Assembly (NCBI GenBank): GCA_965198915.1
Contig: CBDAQC010000002.1
Span: forward strand, 1,364,001 to 1,428,000
Direction of reading: 5' to 3'
Length of the DNA stretch: 64,000 bases
DNA from: BOG-908 sp965198915
GTDB taxonomy: Bacteria; Pseudomonadota; Alphaproteobacteria; Acetobacterales; Acetobacteraceae
Of the stretch, positions 50,699-59,788 are shown in pieces. The position numbers and the translations under genes were made by a program. Position 1 is the first letter of the stretch. Every line of letters begins with the position of its first letter. Under the pieces are notes generated by a model. The model worked only from the letters and a program-made list of their open reading frames with translations. It was not told the DNA's origin and ran no database searches.

Positions 50699-51981
50699 GG
50701 CATTTCCTCGCCGGCCCACAGCCCGGCGATGGTGCCGCGCGGCCTGGTCAGCGCGAACCCGTCCGGATAGGCGGGATCGATGATGATGTGGGCCGCCCAC
50801 GGGCGCGCGTTGTAGGTGGAGCTCATGGTGGAACCATATGCGCCGCAATCCAGGATCGCCACCGTGGAGTCGTCGGGCAAACGCGGCAAATCCCGGTTGC
50901 GCGCCAGGAAGTCGCTGCTTTCGCAGACCGGTCCCGCCACGTCCGCCTGCTCGGTGGGCGCGTGCAGCAGCGTCGGCGATACGGGGAGCAGGCCGTGCCA
51001 GGCGCCGTACATCGCCGGCCGCGCCAGGTCGTTCATCGCCGCGTCCAGTATGACGATAGGGCGTGCCAGGCCGGCCCGGCGGGTGCGCACCACGGAGGCC
51101 AGCAGCACGCCGGCCGGTCCGACCAGCCAGCGGCCTGGCTCGATGGCCAGCTCCAGGCCGAGCCCGCCGAAGGCGGCAAGCAGGCAGGCCGCCCAGGCTT
51201 CCGGCAGGCAGGTCGCCTCGTTCCCGTAGGCGATACCGAGTCCGCCGCCGCAATCCATCCGCGCGACCTCATGGCCGTCCGAGCGCAGCGTCGCGACCAG
51301 CCCGGCCATACGGGCATAAGCGGCGGCGAAGGCGGCGGTGCCCATGATCTGGCTGCCTATGTGCACCGCGAGGCCGATCGTCCGGATGCCGGGCAGTCCG
51401 GACGCCAGGGCGTACAGCGCTGCCGCGTCGCCCAACGGTATGCCGAACTTGTCACCGGCCCGGCCGGTGGAGATGCCGTCCAGCGTGCCGGCATCGACGT
51501 CCGGGTTCACCCGCAGCGCCACCCGCGCCACCTGCCCACGCGCCGCGGCGAGCCGCGACAGCATCATCAGCTCCTCGTGGCTTTCCACGTTGAGCTGGCC
51601 TACCGCGTGGTCCAGCGCCAGCATCAGCTCCGCCCGGGTCTTGCCCACGCCGGAGAAGATGATCCGGGCTGGGCTCACGCCCGCGCGCAGGGCGCGCAGC
51701 ATCTCCCCGCCGCTCACCACGTCGGCGCCGGCGCCCTCGGCGGCGAGGGTGCGGATGACCGCCAGGTCGTCATTCGCCTTCACGGCGTAGTGGATGGCCA
51801 CGCCCGGCATGGCGGCGGCCAGCCGGCGGTAGCGCCTGCGCAGGCTGGGGGCGCCGATCGCCCAGGCAGGCGTGCCGTGCCGGCGCGCCACGGCCGCCAG
51901 GGCGACGCCGTCCAGCAGGAGACCGTCCAGCGCGTTTGCGGTGAGACAGGAATGGGCGGCCCGAAGGTCGGAGATGTTCAT
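50695..51981 (-). CDS. lysA: Diaminopimelate decarboxylase LysA
   Basis: PLP enzyme making lysine from meso-diaminopimelate, 428 residues. It shows the PLP lysine in HYAVKANDD, the glycine-rich phosphate loop in DCGGGLGIAYG, EPGRWLVGPAG and the active-site cysteine segment GPVCESSDFLA, then CGAYGSTMSSTYN. All expected motifs are present. It begins at ATG 51981 and is translationally coupled to the DUF4175 gene. Confidence 0.97.
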   Translation of the reverse strand: MNISDLRAAHSCLTANALDGLLLDGVALAAVARRHGTPAWAIGAPSLRRRYRRLAAAMPGVAIHYAVKANDDLAVIRTLAAEGAGADVVSGGEMLRALRAGVSPARIIFSGVGKTRAELMLALDHAVGQLNVESHEELMMLSRLAAARGQVARVALRVNPDVDAGTLDGISTGRAGDKFGIPLGDAAALYALASGLPGIRTIGLAVHIGSQIMGTAAFAAAYARMAGLVATLRSDGHEVARMDCGGGLGIAYGNEATCLPEAWAACLLAAFGGLGLELAIEPGRWLVGPAGVLLASVVRTRRAGLARPIVILDAAMNDLARPAMYGAWHGLLPVSPTLLHAPTEQADVAGPVCESSDFLARNRDLPRLPDDSTVAILDCGAYGSTMSSTYNARPWAAHIIIDPAYPDGFALTRPRGTIAGLWAGEEMP

Positions 51982-52083
51982 GGGTAAGTGTGACGGCCTT
52001 CCAGCGCGAGTGCCCGCCGCAACCCGACCGAGCCGACCTCACCCGGACGGCAAGCCAGGTATCGCCGACTTCTAGGAAATGGG

Positions 52084-52130
52084 GTCTGGGGCCCGCGCCC
52101 CAGCGGGGTTTGGGGCAGAGCCCCATTCTT
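52084..52130. repeat. GC-rich hairpin cluster, copy 2
   Basis: CTGGGGC/GCCCCAG (52086-52103) and TGGGGC, AGA, GCCCCA (52111-52125) followed by TTCTT. Read on the - strand it matches the cluster at 23646-23770. It lies between the TSUP stop and the lysA start, and the second hairpin could terminate transcription on the + strand. Confidence 0.75.
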
Positions 52131-52175
52131 CCTGACGAACAAAATCCCAATACAGAAGATAAGCCAAATACCCCG

Positions 52176-52958
52176 TCAGAAGACCAGCTTCCCGCCAACC
52201 ACGAACAGCACCGCCGCCAGGACCGGCCGCAACCCGCCCTCCGGCAGCCGCGGCGAGAGCAGGCTGCCCAGCAGGATGCCGGGGATCGAGCCGATCAGGA
52301 GCTGGCCCAGCAGATGCGGATCCACGTCACCCAGGCGCCAGTGGCCCAGCCCCGCCAGCAGGGTGAGCGGCACCGCATGGGCGATGTCCGACCCCACGAT
52401 CTTCGCCAGCTTGATGCGCGGGTAGAGGATGATCAGGGCGGTGACTCCGAGCGCGCCCGCGCCCACGGAGGAGAGCGAGACGAGCACGCCCAGGACCACG
52501 CCGCTGACCGTGGTCAGCACGGAGGCGGTGCGGTCGGACGGTTCGCCCAGCCTGGTGGTCAGCCGGTCTATGATATAGCCGCGGAACAGGATGGTGATCG
52601 CGGTCAGGACCAGCGCCACGCCCAGGCTGAAGGTGATGGCGCGCGCGACGCGCGGGCTTTCCGGACCGAAATAGCCCAGCAGGAACAGCGTGGCCGCGGT
52701 TGCGGGCACGGAGCCGTAGGCAAGCCGGCGCACGACGCGCCAGTCGACCGTGGCGCTGGCGCTGTGCACCGCCGTGCCCACCGTCTTGGTGGCGGCGGCG
52801 TAGAGCAGGTCCGTGCCCACGGCCTGCGTCGGGTGGATGCCGAACAGCAGAACCAGCAGCGGGGTCATCAGCGAGCCGCCGCCCACGCCGGTCAGCCCCA
52901 CGACGAGGCCCACGGCGAAACCGAGGATCGGATAGGCGAGCGCGATCGGTATCAGCAT
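52176..52958 (-). CDS. TSUP family permease (TauE/SafE)
   Basis: A 260-residue membrane protein with eight predicted segments. The paired glycine-rich motifs of the sulfite-exporter/TSUP family are seen in VVGLTGVGGGSLMTPLLVLL and LVSLSSVGAGALGVTALII. These permeases export sulfite, sulfonates or related organic anions; the substrate here is open. ATG 52958 is used; a GTG at 52973 is an alternative. It lies upstream of lysA but is separated by the GC-rich hairpins. Confidence 0.9.
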   Translation of the reverse strand: MLIPIALAYPILGFAVGLVVGLTGVGGGSLMTPLLVLLFGIHPTQAVGTDLLYAAATKTVGTAVHSASATVDWRVVRRLAYGSVPATAATLFLLGYFGPESPRVARAITFSLGVALVLTAITILFRGYIIDRLTTRLGEPSDRTASVLTTVSGVVLGVLVSLSSVGAGALGVTALIILYPRIKLAKIVGSDIAHAVPLTLLAGLGHWRLGDVDPHLLGQLLIGSIPGILLGSLLSPRLPEGGLRPVLAAVLFVVGGKLVF

Positions 52959-53184
52959 CGACGACGTCCCCACAAACCGCCGACTTCCACGTTAGCGTGA
53001 GTTCCTGCGGTCACGTATAGCGAAATTCCAGCGTGGTAATTCAGTAAACACGATCGCCGGACGTGATACATCGGCGCGCGAGGGTTGCCTAGCCGGCAGC
53101 GGCGCCGGGTATCGCCGATGCTTTTTCCGCAAACGGCGGCCGCCTGCCTTGCCTGCGATGCGTCCTCCGACCAAACCCAGGATC

Positions 53185-54339
53185 ATGCGCAACGACCACA
53201 GGCCCCGCATCCTTCAGGTGCTTCCCGCTTTGGATACGGGCGGCGTGGAACGCGGCGCGGTGGAGATGGTCCAGGCGGTGGTCCAGGCCGGGGGCACGGC
53301 ACTGGTGGCCAGCGCCGGCGGGCGCATGGTGGCGCAGGTGGAGCGGGCCGGCGGGCGGCATGTGACGATGGCGCTGATGACCAAGGATCCGGTGAACATC
53401 CTGATCAACGCCGCCCGGCTGCGGCGCCTGGTCGAGGCCGAAAGCGTGGACTTGGTGCATGCCCGCTCGCGCGCCCCTGGCTGGTCCGCGTGGCTGGCGG
53501 CCAAGCGCGCGCGGGTGCCGTTCGTCACTACCTGGCACGGGGTGTATGGCGAGAACCTGCCCGGCAAGCATGCCTATAACAGCGTGATGGCGCGCGGCGA
53601 CAGGGTGATAGCCATCAGCCGCTATGTCGGCGCGCGGGTGGCGGCGGGTTACGGCGTGGGGCCGGGCCGGCTGCGGGTGATACCGCGCGGCGTCGATCCG
53701 GAGGTGTTCGACCCCGGCCGCGTGGTGGGCGACAAGGTGCACAGGCTGGCCCAGGCCTGGCGGATACCCACCGGGGCGCGTGTGGTGATGCTGGCGGCGC
53801 GGCTGACACGGTGGAAGGGGGCCGAAGCCGTGCTCGACGCGGTGGCGCTGCTGGGGCGCGAGGACACCTACTGCGTGCTGGTTGGCAGCGACCAGGGGCG
53901 CGACGCCTATGCCCGCGCGCTGGAGCAGCGTGCCGGCCGGCTCGGGCTGTCCGCCAGGCTGCGGCTGGGCGGCCATTGCGAGGACATGCCGGCGGCGCTG
54001 ATGCTGGCGGATGTGGTGGTCAGTGCCAGCCTGAAGCCGGAGCCGTTCGGCAGGAGCGTGATCGAGGCGCAGGCGATGGGCCGCCCGGTGGTGGCCTTCG
54101 ACCATGGCGGCGCGGCGGAGACGGTGCAGGACGGGCGGACCGGCCTGCTGGTGTCGCCCGGCGACGTGGCCGGCCTGGCGGCGGCAATCCGTACGGCGCT
54201 CGACCTGCCGCCGGCGGAACGCGCGGCGCTGGGACGGCGGGCGCGGGAGGCGGTGCTGGCCGGGTTCACCACCACGGCGATGCAGCAGGCGACGCTGGCC
54301 GTCTATGCGGAGGTTCTGGCCGGCGGCGCGCGGCCATGA
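53185..54339 (+). CDS. Glycosyltransferase family 4
   Basis: GT-B glycosyltransferase of 384 residues, probably in lipopolysaccharide core or surface-glycan assembly. The N-terminal acceptor motif VLPALDTGGVERGAVEM and the C-terminal donor segment EPFGRSVIEAQAMGRPVVAF with its conserved glutamates are typical. ATG 53185 is chosen because family similarity begins there; ATG 53158 and TTG 53149 are possible. The stop overlaps the next glycosyltransferase start (ATGA), making a two-gene operon. Confidence 0.9.
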   Translation: MRNDHRPRILQVLPALDTGGVERGAVEMVQAVVQAGGTALVASAGGRMVAQVERAGGRHVTMALMTKDPVNILINAARLRRLVEAESVDLVHARSRAPGWSAWLAAKRARVPFVTTWHGVYGENLPGKHAYNSVMARGDRVIAISRYVGARVAAGYGVGPGRLRVIPRGVDPEVFDPGRVVGDKVHRLAQAWRIPTGARVVMLAARLTRWKGAEAVLDAVALLGREDTYCVLVGSDQGRDAYARALEQRAGRLGLSARLRLGGHCEDMPAALMLADVVVSASLKPEPFGRSVIEAQAMGRPVVAFDHGGAAETVQDGRTGLLVSPGDVAGLAAAIRTALDLPPAERAALGRRAREAVLAGFTTTAMQQATLAVYAEVLAGGARP

Positions 54340-55274
54340 GCCGGCGCATCCTGGTGATACGCCTGGGCGCACTGGGCGATTTCGTGCTGTCGTTTCCGGC
54401 CTTTGCCGCGTTGCGGGCGCATCACGCGGGGGACCACGTGACGCTGCTGACCACCGCGCCGTTCGCCGCGCTGGCCCGGGCGGCGCCATGGTTCGACGAT
54501 GTGCGCGTGGATGCCCGGCCGCGCTGGACGGACATCGCCGGGGTGCTGCGGCTGCGCCGGCAGCTGACCGGCTTCGACTTTACTTACGACCTGCAGACGT
54601 CCGGACGCACCTCGCGCTATTTCCGGCTCGCCGGGCGGCCGGCCTGGTCCGGGATCGCCAGAGGCTGCTCGCATCCGGACGCCGACCCGCTGCGGGACAC
54701 GCTGCACACCGTGGACCGCCAGCGCGGCCAGCTGGCGGCTTCGGGCGTGGCGGGCGTAACGCTGGGAGTGGCGGACCTGGCCTGGCTGTGGCAGGGCGGG
54801 CCGGTGGTCGATGGACCTTACGCCCTGCTCATACCGGGCACCTCGATCGCCCATTGGGGTGCCAAGAAATGGCCGGTGGAGCGCTACGCGGCATTGGCGC
54901 GCGTGCTGGAAGCGGCCGGCGTACGCCCGGTGGTGGCCGGGACGGATGCCGAGGCAAGCGATGCGGCGGCGATTGTGGCGGCGTGTCCGGAGGCGCTGGA
55001 CATGACGGGGCGCACCAGCATCCAGGCGCTGGCTGGCCTGGCGCACCGGGCCGTGCTGGCGGTGGGCGGCGACACCGGGCCGATCCACCTGGCCGCGATG
55101 GTGGGCTGCCCCGTGGTGGCGCTGTTCTCCCGCTTCAGCAATCCCGCTCTGGCGGCGCCGCTGGGCGACGTGCGGCTGGTGCGGGCGGAGCGGCTGGATG
55201 GGTTGCCGGCGGAGGCGGTGGCGGGGGTGGTGTTGGAGGTTCTGAAGGGAAAAAAGGAAGCGGTTCTTATTTGA
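54336..55274 (+). CDS. Glycosyltransferase family 9 (heptosyltransferase-like)
   Basis: A 312-residue GT9 protein, a relative of ADP-heptose:LPS heptosyltransferases. It shows ILVIRLGALGDFVLSFPAF at the N-terminus, the acceptor-site TSGRTSRYFRLAG, and the donor motif GGDTGPIHLAAMVGCPVVALF. The C-terminal residues GKKEAVLI and the stop codon are encoded by the first arm of repeat copy 15, so the element inserted at or replaced the native gene end. Coupled to the preceding GT4 gene. Confidence 0.92.
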   Translation: MSRRILVIRLGALGDFVLSFPAFAALRAHHAGDHVTLLTTAPFAALARAAPWFDDVRVDARPRWTDIAGVLRLRRQLTGFDFTYDLQTSGRTSRYFRLAGRPAWSGIARGCSHPDADPLRDTLHTVDRQRGQLAASGVAGVTLGVADLAWLWQGGPVVDGPYALLIPGTSIAHWGAKKWPVERYAALARVLEAAGVRPVVAGTDAEASDAAAIVAACPEALDMTGRTSIQALAGLAHRAVLAVGGDTGPIHLAAMVGCPVVALFSRFSNPALAAPLGDVRLVRAERLDGLPAEAVAGVVLEVLKGKKEAVLI

Positions 55275-55407
55275 AAAAAAACCCATAAAACTTTTGCTTC
55301 CCCGCATTTGCGACCTGCGCGTGCTTCAGGAGCACCCGGATTTCGTCGGCGGGGGTAGCAAAAGTTTTTTGGTTCTTTTTTCAAAAAAGAACCGCTTCTT
55401 TCCTGCC
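55246..55407. repeat. Paired inverted-repeat element, copy 15
   Basis: Arm 1 at about 55246-55304 (AAGCGGTTCTTATTTG, AAAAAAAACCCATAAAAC) overlaps the GT9 stop. Arm 2 at about 55349-55407 is perfect in its core (AAAAGTTTTTTGGTTC, TTTTTTCAAAAAAGAACC). GGTTC/GAACC subtype. It separates the GT9 gene from the convergent S53 peptidase gene. Confidence 0.9.
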
Positions 55408-55447
55408 CCGCAACGCCAAAGCGCCACGGGGCAGGCCTGACCGAACC

Positions 55448-57517
55448 CTAGAAGTTATACAGCAGGTTCAGCACGTTCACCGAGCCCAGGCCGGTGGCCA
55501 GGCTGTAGCCAGGCTGGGCCGGGAAGGCGTCGACGGACGGGAAGTTGGGCGAACGCAGCACGCCGATGCCCTGCGTGGCGGCGGCGCCGCCGTGGCAATC
55601 GACCGAGCCCTTCACGCACGGTTCGGCGTTGTTGCCGGCCGTGATGTCGTTGAACACGCAGGCGGTCGATATCTTGTTGCCCAGCGTGGCGTTGCATTTG
55701 CCGAGCAGCAGCGAGTTGGAATACTGCAGGCCCGCGAGCTGGTAGAGGCGCGGCGAGGCGTTGCCGACCCTCTGGCCCCGGACTTCGGTCACCAGCGCCA
55801 TCACGCCCGCGAACGCCGGCGCCGCGAAGGACGTGCCGCCGGCCGCGTTGCCGAGGACGTCATTCGGGTTGTTGTATTTGCACGGCGTGCCGCCGGTGTT
55901 CGGGTTGGACATGCAATACACGTAGAAATGCGCCCACGAGCCGTTGGAGGCGAACAGCGACACGTCAGGCTGGTCGCGCACGCCGTCATTGGGAATGCCG
56001 AGCACGCCGGTCTGCCAGTCCGGCTTGCTGAACAGGATGCTCTGGCCGCCCGTGCCGCCCACGTCGTTCTGGACGAACGGCAGGCCGGTGTGTGTGGCCG
56101 TGCTGTTGCAGCTTGCGAGCGCGTCACTGCCAAACCCGAGGTATTTGGAAATGATTGAGCTGGCGCAGGAATTGTCCCACGGGATTTCGGGCACGTAGGA
56201 CTTGGCCGAGGCCAGGCCGTGCTTGTTGCTGGCGTTCCAGTAGGTGGCGTTCTGGCCGAGCGCGGTGTCGTAGAAATCGGTGCCGCCCAGCGAGGTATTA
56301 TAGGCGTTGGTGGACAGGCCGTTGACCGCGATGCCGTTCTTGGTGATCACGCCCGTGTCGGCCGAAACGCCGCCGTCACCGGTGGAGATCATGATGGACA
56401 GGCCTTCGGCCGCGCCCATCTCGACCAGGTCGTTCCAGCCGGCCAGGAAGGAGAGGCCGTTGGCGGCTTCGGCGCCACCGTAGCTGATGCTGAGCACGGA
56501 GGCCTTGGTGCCGTTCTCGACGATGTTCTGCAGCGTGGTCTCCACGCCGAAGCCGGTCTCCCCGGCGGGGCAGGAAGCCTCGATGATGTCGGCATCCGGC
56601 GCCACGGCACTCGACCATTCGGCGTCCAGGGCCGCCTCGCCCTCGTCACCGGTGAAGCCGGGATTGCCGCAATTGGCGGGATGGATGATGGAGAGCGTGC
56701 CGGAATACCCGCTGAGCGCGAACTGGTTGCGGAACGCCTTCCAGTCCGCCGGGCTGATCTCGGTCTGCTCGACGACCTCGATGGTGACGCCGGCGCCGGT
56801 GATCGGCGCACCGAAGAAATTGGCCCCCGAAAGCGCGGGCGCCACGTTGTAGATGGTGGCGAAGTCGGCAGGGCCCACGGCGTAGAAAGTGGGGTTGGTG
56901 GGCAAGGTGAAGGCGGGGTTCGGCCGCACCATGTTCGGCTTGGGGAAGAAGTTGGACAGCGTGGCGCCGCGTACGACGGGCGCCAGGGCGGCGGGTATCG
57001 CCAGGTCGGTCATGTTGGCGATGTGGGTTTCGCCGGCGAACGAGACGCTGTGCAGCGAGGTGTGGAACGCGCTGGCGATCGCCGAGACGGGGCCGCCGAA
57101 ATCGATCGACATGCCGGAGGCGGCGACGCTGTTGACGGTCAGGCCGTGACTGCCCAGCCAGGCGACGGTGGCGTCGATGTCAGCCTGGTCGGGGCCGTAG
57201 CCGCGCAGGTCGGAGGGCGTCAGCCACTTGCGATAGGAGGGCGATTTCGGGTTCTGCTGATCGCTCACCAGCTTGTCGAGCGCGGCCTGCCGGTCGGCGG
57301 GGCGCTTGAGCACCATCCTGACGTGCTGGAGGGTCCGCGTCGGGCTGAGCGCACCGAGGTCGCTTGCCACTGCGAGCCGGGAGGACACCTCGCCGGTGAC
57401 GGCGGTGGTGACGGCATCATTGACGGCTTCGGTCACCAGGGGCGCGGCCGTGGCGGCGGCGCCGGTGCCGGCCAGCATGCTGGCCGCGAGCAGGTACGTT
57501 CGGATTTTCAAAGACAA
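55448..57517 (-). CDS. Secreted S53 (sedolisin/pro-kumamolisin) acid peptidase
   Basis: Serine-carboxyl peptidase, 689-residue precursor. It has a signal peptide (to about 25), the pro-kumamolisin activation domain (about 60-190, with SPSYRKWLTPSDL) and the catalytic domain. Glu294 and Asp298 (GEAALDAEW), oxyanion Asp381 (STGDGG) and Ser563 (GGTSFAAP) match the family's catalytic set. Such enzymes work at low pH outside the cell. TTG 57517 is proposed because GGAGG lies seven bases upstream; the longer frame to 57595 lacks a signal-like start. It probably provides extracellular protein digestion in an acidic habitat. Confidence 0.93.
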   Translation of the reverse strand: MSLKIRTYLLAASMLAGTGAAATAAPLVTEAVNDAVTTAVTGEVSSRLAVASDLGALSPTRTLQHVRMVLKRPADRQAALDKLVSDQQNPKSPSYRKWLTPSDLRGYGPDQADIDATVAWLGSHGLTVNSVAASGMSIDFGGPVSAIASAFHTSLHSVSFAGETHIANMTDLAIPAALAPVVRGATLSNFFPKPNMVRPNPAFTLPTNPTFYAVGPADFATIYNVAPALSGANFFGAPITGAGVTIEVVEQTEISPADWKAFRNQFALSGYSGTLSIIHPANCGNPGFTGDEGEAALDAEWSSAVAPDADIIEASCPAGETGFGVETTLQNIVENGTKASVLSISYGGAEAANGLSFLAGWNDLVEMGAAEGLSIMISTGDGGVSADTGVITKNGIAVNGLSTNAYNTSLGGTDFYDTALGQNATYWNASNKHGLASAKSYVPEIPWDNSCASSIISKYLGFGSDALASCNSTATHTGLPFVQNDVGGTGGQSILFSKPDWQTGVLGIPNDGVRDQPDVSLFASNGSWAHFYVYCMSNPNTGGTPCKYNNPNDVLGNAAGGTSFAAPAFAGVMALVTEVRGQRVGNASPRLYQLAGLQYSNSLLLGKCNATLGNKISTACVFNDITAGNNAEPCVKGSVDCHGGAAATQGIGVLRSPNFPSVDAFPAQPGYSLATGLGSVNVLNLLYNF

Positions 57518-57840
57518 CGCGAAGCCTCCAGATATTGGGAAAGACGTGATCGTGCCTGCTGCGGGCTTTTGCCCTGCGTTATTTAGCCCTGGCACAACGC
57601 CCGGAAATCATGCGTACCCGCCCCGGGATGGGTGCAGGGACGTCACGTTTTTCCGTTCGCGATGCGTAGCGACGCTATGATGCAGCCTGTTGGCACACAA
57701 GCGTATCTCACGAGTTGTTTACCTGCGTTCCGCAGTTAACCGCAGAACCTTGCGCGATGCCGACTTTTAGTCACGGGAACGGCTGGTTCGGACCGGGCGC
57801 GGACCGCCGGAGCATGGCCGGGACCGGCGTTCCGACTGCG

Positions 57841-58953
57841 CTACCCGTGGTGGTGCGCGCAGTGGGCGGCTGGCGCCGGCGCGCGGCGGGCCAGCAGCAC
57901 CAGCCCGGCCGCGACGCCGGCGGCGGCGAGGTTCAGCCAGAACGTATGGTCAAGCGCGAAATGCTGCATTCCGGCGCGCATGTCGGGCCGGCGGGCCGGC
58001 AGCCAGCCGAAGGTGCGGAACACCACGTCCACGATGATCGCGGCGCCCACCATGGTGGTGTAGAACACCGCGGCGATGTAGGCGGCCATGCGCCAGCCGT
58101 AATAGCGCCGGTAGACGTCCAGCAGCGGCAGGACGATCAGGTCCGCGTAGAGGAATGCCAGAACGCCGCCGAAACTGACGCCGGCGCCCCACAGCACGGC
58201 CGCCATCGGCACGTTGCCGATGGAGCACACGAAGGACAGCACGGCCACTAGCGGGCCGAGCAGCGCGTTGGCCGGCACCATCAGCCAGGCCGCATGGCCC
58301 TGCACGAACAGGGCCTGCCAGGCGCCGCGCGGAACGAACACGGCCAGCCCGCCCGCAATCAGGAAGCCGAGCACGAGATCTTTCCACAGCATGGAGAAAT
58401 CCATGACGAAGCTTTGCGCCACCGCCACCCAGGTCTGCCGGCGGGCCAGCTTCTGCCACAGGCTGCCAGGCTGCCCGGACGCCGCCTCGGCGTGGCCGAT
58501 CCCCTCGGCCGCGTGCCGGCGCGCCGCCTCCACCAGCCGCGCCGGATAGGTGAGGCGCACGATGAGGCTCATCAGCACGACGAGGACGACGCCGCCCGCC
58601 CACTCGCCCGCCATGAACTGCCAGCCCAGCAGCAGATAGAGTACGAGGCCCAGTTCGGCCACGAGATTGGTGGAGGCGAACACGAAGGCCAGCGCGGGCG
58701 CCAGCGCCGCGCCGCGGGCAAACAGCGTGCGGCTGACCGCGGCCGAGGCGTAGGAACAGCTCGAGCTGGCGGCCCCCGCGGCAGTTGCCAGTATGATCTG
58801 CCTGGCGCCGCCCCGGCCCAAGGCGCGCTGCATAGCCTGTTGCGACACGACGGCCTGCAGGATGGCGGAGATCGCGAAGCCCAGCACCAGGCTCCAGCCG
58901 ACTTGCCAGGCCATGGCGGCGGCCATGGTTAACGCTTCTAGGATTATGGTCAT
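57841..58953 (-). CDS. COG0701 (DUF318/ArsP-like) permease
   Basis: A 370-residue permease with about ten membrane segments. The signature GAASSSCSYASAAVSRTLF, with a second half CSIGNVPMAAVLWGAG, defines the COG0701 family, which includes the organoarsenical exporter ArsP. The C-terminus is histidine-rich (AHCAHHHG), compatible with metal binding. The substrate is unknown. No arsenic or metal regulator gene lies adjacent. A paired repeat element begins at its start codon. Confidence 0.88.
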   Translation of the reverse strand: MTIILEALTMAAAMAWQVGWSLVLGFAISAILQAVVSQQAMQRALGRGGARQIILATAAGAASSSCSYASAAVSRTLFARGAALAPALAFVFASTNLVAELGLVLYLLLGWQFMAGEWAGGVVLVVLMSLIVRLTYPARLVEAARRHAAEGIGHAEAASGQPGSLWQKLARRQTWVAVAQSFVMDFSMLWKDLVLGFLIAGGLAVFVPRGAWQALFVQGHAAWLMVPANALLGPLVAVLSFVCSIGNVPMAAVLWGAGVSFGGVLAFLYADLIVLPLLDVYRRYYGWRMAAYIAAVFYTTMVGAAIIVDVVFRTFGWLPARRPDMRAGMQHFALDHTFWLNLAAAGVAAGLVLLARRAPAPAAHCAHHHG

Positions 58954-59118
58954 GGAAGGAAGGAAGCAGTTCTTTTTTGAAAAAAAGAACCAAAAAACTT
59001 TTGATCCCCCGCATCTGCGGCAGGCCGGTCATTTCCGGAAGTGCCGAAGCTGCTGCGCCAGGGCAGGAACAAAAGTTTTTTGCTTCTTTCTTTCAAAAAA
59101 GAAGGCTTTGCTTTCTGC
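58954..59118. repeat. Paired inverted-repeat element, copy 16
   Basis: Arm 1 at about 58954-59008 (GCAGTTCTTTTTTGAAAAAA, AGAACCAAAAAACTTTTG) and arm 2 at about 59062-59118 (ACAAAAGTTTTTTGCTTC, TTTCAAAAAAGAAGGC). The arms mix the GAACC and GAAGC subtypes. It fills the gap between the permease start and the amidase stop, all on the - strand. Confidence 0.9.
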
Positions 59119-59119
59119 G

Positions 59120-59788
59120 TCACCTGTAAGCCGTCAACACCGCCTGCGCCCGCACCAGCGTAGGCAAATCCGCCTGCCCGCTCAGGTGGTTGCGCAGGAA
59201 ACGGCGCTGGAACGCGCGTATGCTGTCCGTGTCGTCGCTTTCGTAGCCGATGCCCACGAGCGCCGCGCGCAGGTCATCGGCAGGCGCGCCGTCCGGGCCG
59301 GGCCACAGGCCGATGCCTGCTTCGGCCAGGCCGCGCCAGTCGAACAGCTCGCCGGGGTCCTGCTTGCGCGAGGGCGCGATGTCACTATGCGCCACCACGT
59401 TCTGCGGCGGGATGGCGTGCCGGCCCAATATGCCCAGGCACAGCTCGCGCACTGCCACCATCTGCGCCGGCGGGAACGGCCGGTAGCCCCATTCATGGCC
59501 GGGATTGACGATTTCGATGCCGATCGAGGGATCGTTCAGCGTGCGGCGGCCGCGCCAGTACGACACGCCGGCATGGAAGGCGCGGCGCTCCTCCGGCACC
59601 AGGCGCAGGATGCTGCCGTCCTCGTCCACCACGTAATGCGAGGAGACTCGCGCCTCCGGGTCGCGCAGCCTGGCCACCGCCTCGGCGCAGGATTTCATGC
59701 CCGTATAGTGCAGCACCAGCATGTCGATGGCGCAGGGACGGTCGTCCTGGTTGGGGCTTGGCAGATCGGTGACCGGCAGTTCGCTCAC
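59120..59788 (-). CDS. N-acetylmuramoyl-L-alanine amidase (Amidase_2) with peptidoglycan-binding domain
   Basis: A 222-residue AmpD/AmiD-type zinc amidase that cleaves the bond between MurNAc and the stem peptide. The zinc histidines and acid lie in LVLHYTGM and VVAHSDIAPSRKQDPG. A C-terminal peptidoglycan-binding_1 domain (about 165-222, GIGYESDDTDSIRAFQRRF) follows. No signal peptide is seen, favouring a role in muropeptide recycling or a non-classical export. GTG 59788 overlaps the stop of the upstream TerB/DnaJ gene. Confidence 0.92.
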   Translation of the reverse strand: MSELPVTDLPSPNQDDRPCAIDMLVLHYTGMKSCAEAVARLRDPEARVSSHYVVDEDGSILRLVPEERRAFHAGVSYWRGRRTLNDPSIGIEIVNPGHEWGYRPFPPAQMVAVRELCLGILGRHAIPPQNVVAHSDIAPSRKQDPGELFDWRGLAEAGIGLWPGPDGAPADDLRAALVGIGYESDDTDSIRAFQRRFLRNHLSGQADLPTLVRAQAVLTAYR

